This document shows positions 37,090 to 62,848 of a stretch of 64,000 bases of DNA, one piece after another. Made by a program: the position numbers and the translations under genes. The stretch lies in assembly GCF_048771995.1 (NCBI RefSeq), contig NC_133024.1:26304001-26368000 (forward strand). Reading direction: 5' to 3'. The notes beneath the pieces were generated by a model, which had not been told where the DNA came from, did not search any database, and saw only the letters and a list, made by a program, of their open reading frames with translations. The DNA comes from Taeniopygia guttata (Eukaryota; Chordata; Aves; Passeriformes; Estrildidae). The first letter of the stretch is position 1, and the number at the start of each line of letters is the position of its first letter.

Positions 37090-38373
37090 CCCAGCAGAAA
37101 ACATGCACCTCTTTCAAGGATTTTTGTGCAGTTGTATGCACCGCTCGGGACATTGGAATTCCTGGCTTTGTAGGAGGCCCTTAATGCAAATGCAGAAGCA
37201 TTTTAATTTCTTCTGCTGGGTCCTGTGCAGTAGGGAGAGCACAGATGGGAGTTCAGCTGGGCTCGAGGTGGCTGGAGTTGCTATTGCGGCATTCCTGGGT
37301 GCTGGTGGGAGAGAGAGGGAGAGAGAGACTGATGACTCATCAAGTCAGGTGGTTGTGCCTCTGCTGTGTGTCAGAAATTTCGTTCCCCTCTGCAGCAGCT
37401 TTCTCATCCCTCTGTGTAGGGGCACTAGAAGGACGATTATTTCGCAAGCGGTGATGCTTCACTGCTGAATTCTAGCTTTTGAATTGGGCCTGTGGGGTTT
37501 TGGTACTCCCTGCTTCTGCAAAATAAGGTAAGGAACTGTGTTTATGTGATAAAATTGTCATAGATTTTCTTCCTTGCTGCAAGAAGGCTCCTTCTAAAAA
37601 TCTCACCGGAGTCTGAATTTTGAAAAAAATCTTTGTGTTAAGGCAATTTGTTGTGTAAATGCTGCGTCTGATCAAATGTTAGATGCAAAACCCAGGAACA
37701 GTGAAGCAAAACGGGTTTCTCTAACATTGAGAGCAGGGCAGTTACATTTTTGGGGCTACTGTATAACCAGATTACTGTGCTGGGGAGAAACCAAGATAGA
37801 AAGCTCGGGTTATGGGCTCTTTCATGTTTAATTAGGACTTGAAAATCAGTGTAATAAATCACCTATTAATCAGAGAAGGTTCTGCTGCAAGCAGTACTTT
37901 GATTTCTGGCACTATTAACCAGAATATGACTGCTAGAGCTTAAGAACATGTTTGAAATCAATTGGTGAACTGTTTTAGATAAGGAAGAATAAAAATTCTA
38001 AAGCATACTACAAGATGCATCTTTACTCATAAGGGAATTAAAAATAAGCTAATATCCTATATAGGTGTTCTAGTGGACTTTTGTAGGAGGGAATTGCATA
38101 TAGTGCCTAATACCTTGTGTTGGCAAGAGGCCTTTCACAGGCCTCGGGGCCTCTGAAATTTCTGAAGATTTCTGAAATGGTCAGCTACCATTTTTTCTAG
38201 GGTACATATATGCTTTAGGGAATTTCTTTTTTTTTGAGTACTGGCAATGAAAACATCTAACAAGGTAGGAAGGTAAGGCAGCATTTTGGCCCTCAAGGAC
38301 TTTTCCATATAAATTGAAAATCTGTAGTGCTAGTACACAAGCACAAGAAAATGATGCAGAGATAAATAACAGC

Positions 38374-38381
<8 letters not shown>

Positions 38382-38411
<30 letters not shown>
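38382..38411. repeat. T30 homopolymer in ATP6V1A intron 1
   Basis: Thirty uninterrupted T bases preceded by CTTTTCTTC. No SINE or LINE body is attached that I can recognise. Length is probably polymorphic or uncertain. Confidence 0.85.
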
Positions 38412-40958
38412 CTTAATTTGTATTCAGTGTTAAGACATGTGTAGCCCCTTAAAAAAGAGGTCAGCCTGGCTGGGTGGGCACTGGCTTTGTGTAGACTGCA
38501 ATTTGGAGGAATAGTGGAGGTAAAACACAGGTGAGAACGAGTCCATCTTTTACACTTGAAATATTTAATAGGTATGTGTTTAAAAGCTGTTAGTGCAGAT
38601 GCTAGAGATCATGGTAAAGACAGGGCTTATGAGCATGTTGCTAGGTGGTCTAGTGGAGGAATTCCCTGCTCTTTTACTTGGCTTGGCCAGTAATTTGGAA
38701 AGGTGGCTGTAGGAAGAGAGGAGCAGAGCAGCCACAGGAACAGGAGAGGCAGGTGCTGGCTGTCAGGATGTTGCCATTTAACTGCAGAATGGCTGTTCTG
38801 AGGTTCTTACTTGCCTCCCTAAAAGGTAAACAGTCACTTCAAGCAGGTTTTGATTATGAAGAAAAGCTAATTTAAAGAAACTGGCCCAGTGTTCCTGCTT
38901 TTCCTTGCCTTTGTAATTTGGCTCTTTCATATGGGATGTTGTCTAATTGCCAAGCTGTGTCACTAATTCAGTTATGAGAATGTGGTTTAACTCTGCTGTG
39001 CTTTTAGAGATGTTGATAGTAGGACACTGGATGTTGTTCTGTATGGTATATTAAAGTACATATTTAATTTGGATTTATAAGAGCAGCTGCTTCTTTTGGT
39101 ATGAACAGCAATTGTGCTTGCTTGAGTTTTAGTTGTTAAAAGCAAAAAGGATGAGATAGTTGTGTTTGTCAGATCAGAACCAGCTCATACCAGCTGCTCA
39201 GGAACTGCAGATTGCTTTGCAAGGACTTCCCCTCTGCCATTTGTCAGAGGAGGCATTTGAGAAAAAAAAGCAGTAAAATTAAAATTATCTCCTGGGTCTA
39301 AACACCTGGAAGTGTGAGGGATAACCTATGGCTATAGAGGATAGAGTGGTCTAGTGGATATCTGGCTTAGCCTTTGGGCTCAAAACCCATTAGCAGGTCT
39401 GCTCCAAGCTGATGGTGATGAGCCATGATCAGCTGTTGTGGTGGCTGCTGTGAAATAAATCAGTGGCAGCCATGATACACTGACAGAGACATGGAGCCTG
39501 GGAGAAGCTATTCCTTCAGGATGAACAGGAGTTTGGAATCATGGGAGATCTTTTTCTTAAGGAGCAGTGCCACCAATTTGAAATTTATAGATCTGTGAAG
39601 AGGCTGAGGGGCAGAGGACTTGTTGTATTAAAAAGCTGGAAAACAGTTGTAGGATTTCAAGAATAGAGAAGTCAGCTACTGCTCCCAAAGAATAGGCAAA
39701 AATGTATCCTTGAATTGTAGTGGAAAGGGTAGCAATGGAGTTATCTTGCTTATTGTACATGGGGCAGGTTTTTAAGCCTGAGTATGCCTTTGTATTTGCT
39801 GCCTTTTGGAAGAGGCTGGGTTAGATGAGGCTGCTCTCAAAGACTTGAGTGTGATTGTCAACAGATACCTCCCAGTTTATGTCACCAAACCAGGGGCCTT
39901 GCTGCTGATTAGCACAGCAGAGCTCTGTGCTGGGGCTGCCATCGCTCACCTTTCACCAGTGCTGTGTCCTAAGGGTGTCTGTACACCTAGGAGTGTCTTC
40001 CTAAGAGGGAAGAATGTGGCCTTACAGTTCTCGAACACCCATCAGTTTCCAAGGTAACACACAGCATGAGAAGGGCTCACAAAGCAAAACCATGAAATCC
40101 TCTGATCCGCACCGGAAGCAGGACAGCCTGACTGTCAGCCACAGGACAAACAGGGATGGAGGAAGTCTGCTGATAAAACAGCTTTTCCAGTGCCAGTTGT
40201 TTAGACTTGCTAAACAGTTAACTGGCAAGAGATGGCAGCCAGTTGTTTATCTGTTGCAAGTTGAGGCTTTTGACCATTTTTCAGCACAATTCTTCTGTAA
40301 TGCTCTGTGGGTTTTACTGAGAGCAAAGACTGAGTAGTATGTAGCTGTGAGACACATAGAAAAGAGTCACATGTTTGTGTGCTGGTGCTTCTGAAAATCT
40401 GTGTTTCTTCCTCTAAATATTCTGATTCAACACCTTGAGATAGCAAAAATTGAATTTTCACAATTAATATTTGTAGTATTGCATTTTAGAGACTAGTGGC
40501 AGTAAAGCAGACCCAGAACATTCTCTTGCTCACTCAGAATCATGGAAGACTCCATATTTTGAAGGAGGGTAATGTGATGTGGAATACAAAGAGATTTTCT
40601 CTTATTTAAATATCCTATTACCAAGCTTAAAAACAGTGTAACACTGTTAGGACATTGTTGCACTGCATCTTTTTCATTCAGTAGCATTCTGTGGAGCATG
40701 TTATGGAGTGATGTTCTGCCCCTGTGTTCCTCAATAAGAAATCTCAGATCTTGTGTTTGTTTAAATCAGTTACTTTTTCACTTTTTACAGCTTTAAAATC
40801 AGTTAAAAGTGCTTAAGGCTAAGGTGCTTCATGCTATGAGTTCAGAGTTCTTTTTAACTGAAAATAAATAGGAGAGCAGAGGGAAGAGGAAGAACTTACT
40901 ACATGTGCGTGTTCTTCAGGACTGACTCTTTCGTCTTTTGTTCAGTTGAACAGGCAAA

Positions 40959-56782
<15,824 letters not shown>

Positions 56783-58955
56783 ACTCGACCGCTGTAACCA
56801 CTCCAGTTTGTCCTCTCAGTTCCTCATCTCAGCTCCTCTGCTTCCCTACAAGAATGATGCAACAGTACTTGAGTTGATAAATAACCCCATGTTTCCCCTG
56901 TTCATACTCAGAGAGTGTCTTTACAAAAAACATTCCTCTTAGTTTGTATTTGGCATTGCTTTGTGTGTCTGAAGTGGTGAGTGATGTGTGAATGGGCCTG
57001 GCTGAGTGAGGAAATGCTGTTGTACACTTCTAGGGTGGGAAAAATTTTACCTTTCCTCTCCCAGCTCTCCTGGTAAGCAGTCTTTCACCTCAGGGTGTAA
57101 CCAGTTGAGCTGCACTGGCAGAGGAGGTGTAGGTCTTCATGCAGTCATGCAGTACATTGCGAGTTGGCAGTGGGAAGGGCATTTACACCTGCCTCTTTGC
57201 TACGTGACTATCAGACACAGAACTCCCTGTTCTCAAACAGAATTTTTGACCGTATTCTGATGACATGTTGATACAAACCAAAAATTCTTCATTACTCTCT
57301 AATTTCTGAGTCTCTTAAATGAGTCTTTTGGTACTGAAATGTGGTAGTTCTGGTCCTCTTCAAGAAGGGACTAACTAGAAGATGAGCATATACAAGCGGC
57401 TGGTATAATTTTGTACACTGGAGAAATACAATTTTATCTGCCTACTTAATACAGATAGGACTGTTGGAGTCAGCATAAGCTAAAATCAAAGCTACAGGTG
57501 CTCAGCTTCCAGTAGAATTTTACCTTCTTGGCTCCCATTCATCCCATAAGATTTCCTGACACTCAGCTGCTTTACTTTGTGAAGCTTGTGATGCTGCCGT
57601 GTACTGCAGGGCATGGTTGGCAAGGTACAGTGATGCCACGTGCTGACCACAGCGTGGTCCTTCCTTGGTGGTGCTCTGCCAGTGCAGTTGCCCCCAGTGC
57701 AACGCCCAGGTTATGCCAAGGAAAGGAAAGCACGTGCTTAGCCTTCTTCCTCCACCTGTGCTCACCTGGCCTGTTGGGTGGTGGCACAGAAGGTCCCCAG
57801 TTCTTGTGTGAAAGGAATGTATGATGCTCAGCTGGGGGCAGGGGATGAATGGGGGAAGGTTGATGAGTACAAAATGTATTTACTCCTGCCTTCTTGATTA
57901 CGATGCAAGAGAAACCAATGACTCTGGTCTTCTGCTCTGTGCTCTGGAAGCACTCTGTCAAGCAGCTGAAATTGCTGTCTCTTGGGCTTTTTTTATTGGT
58001 AAAACTAGACTGAGATGAGGAATGAGCAGACTGCAGCCTTTCTGTCAAACTCCCTGAGCCCAGCACTCATCCCATTGCTCCAGAGTGCAAGAGAGAGAGA
58101 TGCTGGCATCCTCTCCAGTCTCTCCCTCTCAATTGTGTCAGGTGGCATCCTGTGCCCAGCTGGGTTCCAGCTGCCACCTACTGCTTTGTTAGTCCTGGGA
58201 CAGCACCTGTGGCTGGTGACACCGTGCCTGCGTGAGCGTTAATTCTGCACTGAAGTATTTCCAGTGGTGCCAGCTTTGAACAGTAGTGATGCAAAGGGAT
58301 CTTGTGCTATGGACCAAATGCTGCCATTTCCATTATGGTATCAACCCACTGTCTGTCAGGGGAGAGCCCAGCTGAAACTTAAAGGGATTGACTATTTTTG
58401 GTTCTCCCGAAAAGAAACTGCTCCTCCAGCTGATATTCTGGTAGTGAACGCTTAAGTTTACAGCTCACTAAACTTTTGGTGTATGCTGCTTATTTTATCA
58501 ACGAGCATGTGTGAATGAGTAGTCACCATCCAAGCCCTTGCTGGGCTCATCGTTTGTACCCTTCACCACTGTACAATGTAGCATTTCATGCTAGAAACCA
58601 GATGTTCTTATCTCTTTAAATAGAGGATGTTATAAACTTTACAGAAGATGTCTAAGATAATGCAGTTCTAATATTTATTGTGCTGTACCTGGCCCTGAAG
58701 TGTGACCAGTTCAAAGTTTCATATATATTTTTGTCCTTTTTGTTTTGTGTCTGTTTTCAGTGTTGAGATTCTGATGTTCACTGTGTCCTGCAAGTCCTCC
58801 TTCCACAGCTGTGGGAGGAATTACAACATGGGCAGAACCCCACCACCTACTTTATCTTGTATATTTCATAATGTACGTTGCTGGAAATTGTGTAAAAAAA
58901 ATAAATTAAAAAAATTGTTCAAGTCAATGAAAATAAAATTGATTTAAATTAGGTT
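56783..58955 (+). other. ATP6V1A: ATP6V1A 3' UTR with two poly(A) signals
   Basis: Follows the TAG stop at 56780-56782. Canonical AATAAA signals occur at 58900-58905 and 58932-58937, so cleavage is expected near 58,920-58,960, giving a 3' UTR of about 2.2 kb. Open frames within it, including a 164-codon frame on the opposite strand at 57572-58066, show no resemblance to known proteins and no splice support. It is convergent with DUSP12. Confidence 0.75.
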
Positions 58956-59194
58956 TTGTCTGTCCTATTTTCTCATGTCAAACCGAACCTATGCCACAGT
59001 GGTGTACACAGCAGCCCATCACAAAAGGTGACAGCTTGCTTAGAAGAAATTACTTCATCACTTTAGCGATTTCTTCAAAACTGCAAGGAGTAATTTGGCA
59101 TGGACTCTTTACTTCAGTTGTCCTATTCCACTACAGCTTGCACAATCGCCTCACACATTACATGAGAGTTACAAAGTAGTAAATACTTTTGGGG

Positions 59195-59633
59195 CAGGTA
59201 TTTTTAGGATTATTTTTAATACAACAAAAGTGCAACTGTAAATTTGCCTTTTGCTGCCACACATGCAAAACAACTGTAATTTTACCATTTGAGGGCATGT
59301 GGCACTTTGAATCAGAAGCTGAGCAGCACTACTGGCCACAGCAACTCCTTTTGAATAAGGAGTTGGGACCTTCTGTGAATGGCAACAGATAAAAGGAGAA
59401 TACTCTAAAAGCATCACATTTGGCCCATTTTGTACATTTGACCATTCTGTAACACCTCTTTGAAGAAAGTGTTCTGATATTTCATAGAATATATTAAGAG
59501 ATACAGCAAGCTGAAGGTGTTCAAGTAATTCCACCACCTCACAAAGGGGTGGAAGTCAAGCTCATTTCCATGGCAACCATGGACTAGTAGTTCTCGGTAG
59601 ATATTAAGAAATCCACCAAGTGAAGCGATGAGT
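59195..59633 (-). other. DUSP12: DUSP12 3' UTR (extent approximate)
   Basis: Lies directly after the DUSP12 stop on the minus strand. A variant poly(A) signal ATTAAA is at 59220-59215 (minus strand), placing the end near 59,195. That leaves only about 250 bases between the ends of DUSP12 and ATP6V1A. The variant signal is weaker evidence than AATAAA, so the end is tentative. Confidence 0.45.
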
Positions 59634-62544
59634 TCAGGTTTTGGCAGTCTGGAAGTTACCAACAGGCAGTGTCCTCACTTCGTCCACTCGACTTTTGTGG
59701 ATCTGGAAGGCTGGCGTCACCCAGCGGCCACAGGAACATTGGTCCCCCCTCCAGCTGAAGGAGCCCAGCTTCCACGTGCATTTGGGACACAGAAGCTGCA
59801 AGAAAAACCCAGAACTCAGTCTAAGACATGTGTTGATGTGGATCTAGTTAGAAACAGGCCAAAAAGCCTAACTGGATGGGCTCTTTAGCCCTAGGGTGTA
59901 GCAGGCAGCTGTGCTGGCAGAAGGGAGGGTGTGAAGATGCAGCTGCTGGGACCTGGTGGGATTCCAAACAGTTTTACCAGGGTCCAAAAGACCCGGTCAG
60001 CCTGGGACCACAACAGGCTTCTGAAGTCCTAAAATCTTTCCCATAATAGAAACAAACAGCACATAAAGATCCCGACTGGTGTTGTCAGCTCAAGCAAAGC
60101 ATCAGCTCATTTCCTTGTGAAAGAGTATTTTACATTTAGGCATCTGGTTGTAAGCTGCAAAATTCATATCAGAAAGGCTGGGAGGCGTAGGACTTTGTGT
60201 GGGGGTTTTCCTTTCAGGGAAGAAACACAATTCTACCTTTGCAAAAAAAACCCAAAAAAAACCCAAACCAAAAATCCAAAGAGTAAAGTGCATGCTCCAG
60301 TTTACCTGTCCTTCCATTACTCCGAGCAATGCTGGTTCCATCCACTGCACAGGCTCGATGAAGTAGGAGGTGCACTTTTCCTGGCCATTCCCAGAAAGCC
60401 TTGCAGACTCTGTTATCCTCTTGTGGGCAAAAGCTGTCGGTCCCATTCCTTCCGTGTGGGACAAAATGCTGGAGCTACGGAACAGAGCGCGTCTGCCCTC
60501 CAGGACATGGGAAAAAAGAAGTAAAACAAACGTGTTTTTTTAACTGGGCAAAGCTACAGACAGTATGGGTCTCCTGGCTCTGAATAATTAAACAGGAGTA
60601 TAAATTCCACATTTTTTTGATTAATCTAGAAGGTTCACGAGCATCACTCCAGGGAACAAAGGGTTTTGCATGTTGTACTTTTGATTTTTCTTTTTTTTCT
60701 GCAAACATAGCATGGAAACTTAGGCAACAGCTCATCCCTGACCTGACAACAATGATATGCCCATTGATTCACACAAGTATTCTACTCTTGAGTAGATTTC
60801 ACAATGATGTTTTAAGTAGAAATATAAAGTATTTTATAAATATATAAAAATACATTTTTAAAAATATATAAAGTACCTGCATTTCCGGCATCTGTAGAGA
60901 ACCTCTGTGTTCGAAGTTTGACATACAGTGGTAGGATCAACTGCAAAGACTTCTCGGGGCAAGTCTTGAGGTTCTGCAGAGGGGTCAGGACCATGTTGTG
61001 AATCAGATCAGCTCAGCCATGCTGCATTGTTGGGAATGAGACAGGACTGTGCCTCTGCCCCAGTCACAGCCTGCAGGAGCCACCTTCTTTCATTTGTTCT
61101 CTCACCAATTCCAATAGATTAAGCTAAAAAAAAAGGAGCCTCATCCCGCCATGCCTAAGACTGGGATTTGTTTAATGCAAGGAACTGGGATCTAGACTAT
61201 GGCCTCAACCATGGTAAAATAATGATATTTCGCTTTATGTTCTTACTTCAGCAGAAAGGAAAGGCAGAGGAGGTTTCTGAGCAGTTGTGCCAATGTTTGA
61301 ATGCCCAAAATGCAGAAAGTCAGCTTGCAAATGAGAACTGCTTAGGACAATGATACATAAAGGGCACAAAGTTGCGCTGTGATGCAATACGGAGATCTTG
61401 CAAGAAAAGCTACAGGTTATTATTTTATTATAAAATTACACCAATGTTTATGTATATTGTGCGAATTAAAATATGAAAATATAGTTCATTATCTGCATTT
61501 CAACTTTTGCCCGTTATTTTTTCATCACATTGAAATATTTTTATCACATTGACGTATTTTAACAGAGGATGCTGTTTGCTTTGCCAGGAATGTAAAAATC
61601 ACTAAAAATATCGAATTGACCTTTACCATTTTTTTGCACTTTACTAAAGAGTGCAGCTCCTTACAGATCTTATTTCCCACGCATGTCCCCAAGGCACATT
61701 TCCCCCCCCCCCCCCCCCCCACTGACGAACTGGGATTCTCTAGGGCTGGTATAACGTGAATGTTCGCCCTGGCCAAACGCAGACTCGGCTCCTTTGAGGG
61801 CAACACTCGAAGCCAAGCCCCTTTGACAGGGCTTTCTGCGTTCATTCCGGGACAGCCAGCTCCCCTCCCGGGAAACTGCTCCCACTCACCGGAGAACCTC
61901 TGGCTGAGCATCTCCAGCCGGTACCGCTTGTAGAGGACGCTGCCGGTGTCCACGGCGCAGCCCATCGCCTGGTAGAGCTTCAGCTGTGCCTGGAAGCCGG
62001 GGTTCACCCTGCGGCGGGGCGGAGAGCAGAGCGGGGTGAGGGCAGCGCCGGGCGGGCGCGGGGGGCGCGGGCGGGGCACTCACTGCGCGTCCGGCTTGGC
62101 GGCCCTGACGGCGGCCAGCGCCTCCTCCCAGCCGAGCCCCTGCGTCTTCATCAGGTAGGCGGCGACCACGGCGGCGCTGCGGCTCACCCCGGCGTGGCTG
62201 CAAGGCGAGGGCGGCCCGTCAGCGGCAGCGCGGCCGCCGCGGGCAGCGCCGGCCCCGCCGCGGCCCCGGGCTCACCAGCGGACGAGCGCGGCGCCGCCGC
62301 CCGCCCGGGCCGCGCCCAGGAACGCGGCGCACTCGTCCAGGCGGCTCAGCAGGTCCGCGCCGGGCTCGTCCCGCGCCCGGACGTGCATGGCCCGCAGCCC
62401 CGGCACGGCCGGCGGCTCCTCCGCGTCCACCGTCAGCACCGCCACCACCCCCGCCGCCGCCAGCGCCTCCGGGGACGAGCACGACTCCGCGGCGCCCAGG
62501 TAGAGCCCCGCCAGCACCGGCACCATCCCGCCGGGAGCCGCCAT
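59634..62544 (-). CDS. DUSP12: Dual specificity phosphatase 12 (YVH1 orthologue)
   Basis: Phosphatase with an N-terminal DSP domain and a C-terminal zinc-binding domain; the yeast orthologue YVH1 is needed to release MRT4 in 60S ribosome maturation. Minus-strand coding exons: 62544-62276, 62197-62084, 62008-61890, 60973-60877, 60492-60306, 59795-59634, all GT-AG, 948 bases, 315 residues (human 340; the difference is mainly a shorter N-terminus). The ATG at 62544 has G at -3 and G at +4. Catalytic loop CHAGVSR is at residues 90-96, its Cys codon split by intron 1. Zinc domain: CRKC at 196-199, AFAHKRITESA, CTSYFIEPVQWMEPALLGVM in exon 5, then CPKC and QCSCGRWVTPAFQIHKSRVDEV in separate parts of exon 6. 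The residue before the catalytic Cys reads Arg (CGC), where the family signature has His. Exons 1-3 lie in a CpG island. Confidence 0.95.
60241..60283. repeat. A-rich/CCC low-complexity tract in DUSP12 intron 5
   Basis: Runs of A separated by CCC and CC (plus strand), just downstream of the exon 5 donor in minus-strand sense. In the pre-mRNA this is U- and G-rich, and G triplets in that position often help donor use. It looks like simple sequence. Confidence 0.65.
61702..61720. repeat. C19 homopolymer in DUSP12 intron 3
   Basis: Nineteen consecutive C on the plus strand, so G19 in the DUSP12 pre-mRNA, starting about 170 bases downstream of the exon 3 donor (61889). Such a run can form G-quadruplexes and is often miscounted in assemblies. 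Confidence 0.85.
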
Positions 62545-62690
62545 GGCTGGGCAGGCGGGAGCGAAGCGCCGCCCCGGCACGGCAGCGCTTTCCGCTTCCC
62601 CGCCGGGATGCAGGGGTGACTTCCGCGGTAATAATCGTCACACAGCGCTGCCTGCCGGGGCGATTCGCTCCTCCCCGCGTCTAAGAGTGT
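61860..62690. promoter_or_regulatory. CpG-island promoter of DUSP12
   Basis: Dense CpG covering DUSP12 exons 1-3 and about 150 bases upstream of the ATG at 62544. No TATA box is seen, and the transcription start is not determined. GC content drops sharply beyond 62,700, where the CR1 and LTR sequences begin. Confidence 0.8.
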
Positions 62691-62756
62691 CTGTCTTAAC
62701 TCGTCTTTTTTTTCCCCCACCCCTCCGTCTCCTTACACATGCTCAGAAAACAAATA

Positions 62757-62848
62757 TGTATCACAGGAGGGGTCAGGTTGCAAGGGACCCCAGTCATTTG
62801 GTTCAACCTGCCTGCTCAAGCAGGGTCGTCCAAAAGTACCTGGTGCAG
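62757..62848 (-). mobile_element. CR1 LINE 3' tail, minus orientation, interrupted
   Basis: On the plus strand the blocks AGGTTGCAAGGGACCCCAG, TTGGTTCAACCTGCCTGCTC and AAGCAGGGTCGTCC match the reverse complement of the CR1 3' end (GGGTTGGA... GGTCCCTTCCAACC). Homology stops abruptly at 62848, exactly where an LTR begins with TG, so the LTR appears to have inserted into this CR1; the rest should lie right of the window. About 90 bases are visible, diverged and old. Confidence 0.75.

Noticed and set aside
39340-39410. tRNA-like GGTCTAGTGGAT motif
   Set aside because: Resembles a B-box or D-arm fragment only; no cloverleaf can be drawn and there is no matching acceptor stem.
57572-58066. 164-codon minus-strand frame inside the ATP6V1A 3' UTR
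   Set aside because: No homology that I recognise and no splice or promoter context; it lies wholly in a transcribed non-coding region of the opposite strand.
61525-62079. 184-codon minus-strand frame
   Set aside because: It is DUSP12 exon 3 read without splicing into intron 3 and back into intron 2; only 61890-62008 is coding.
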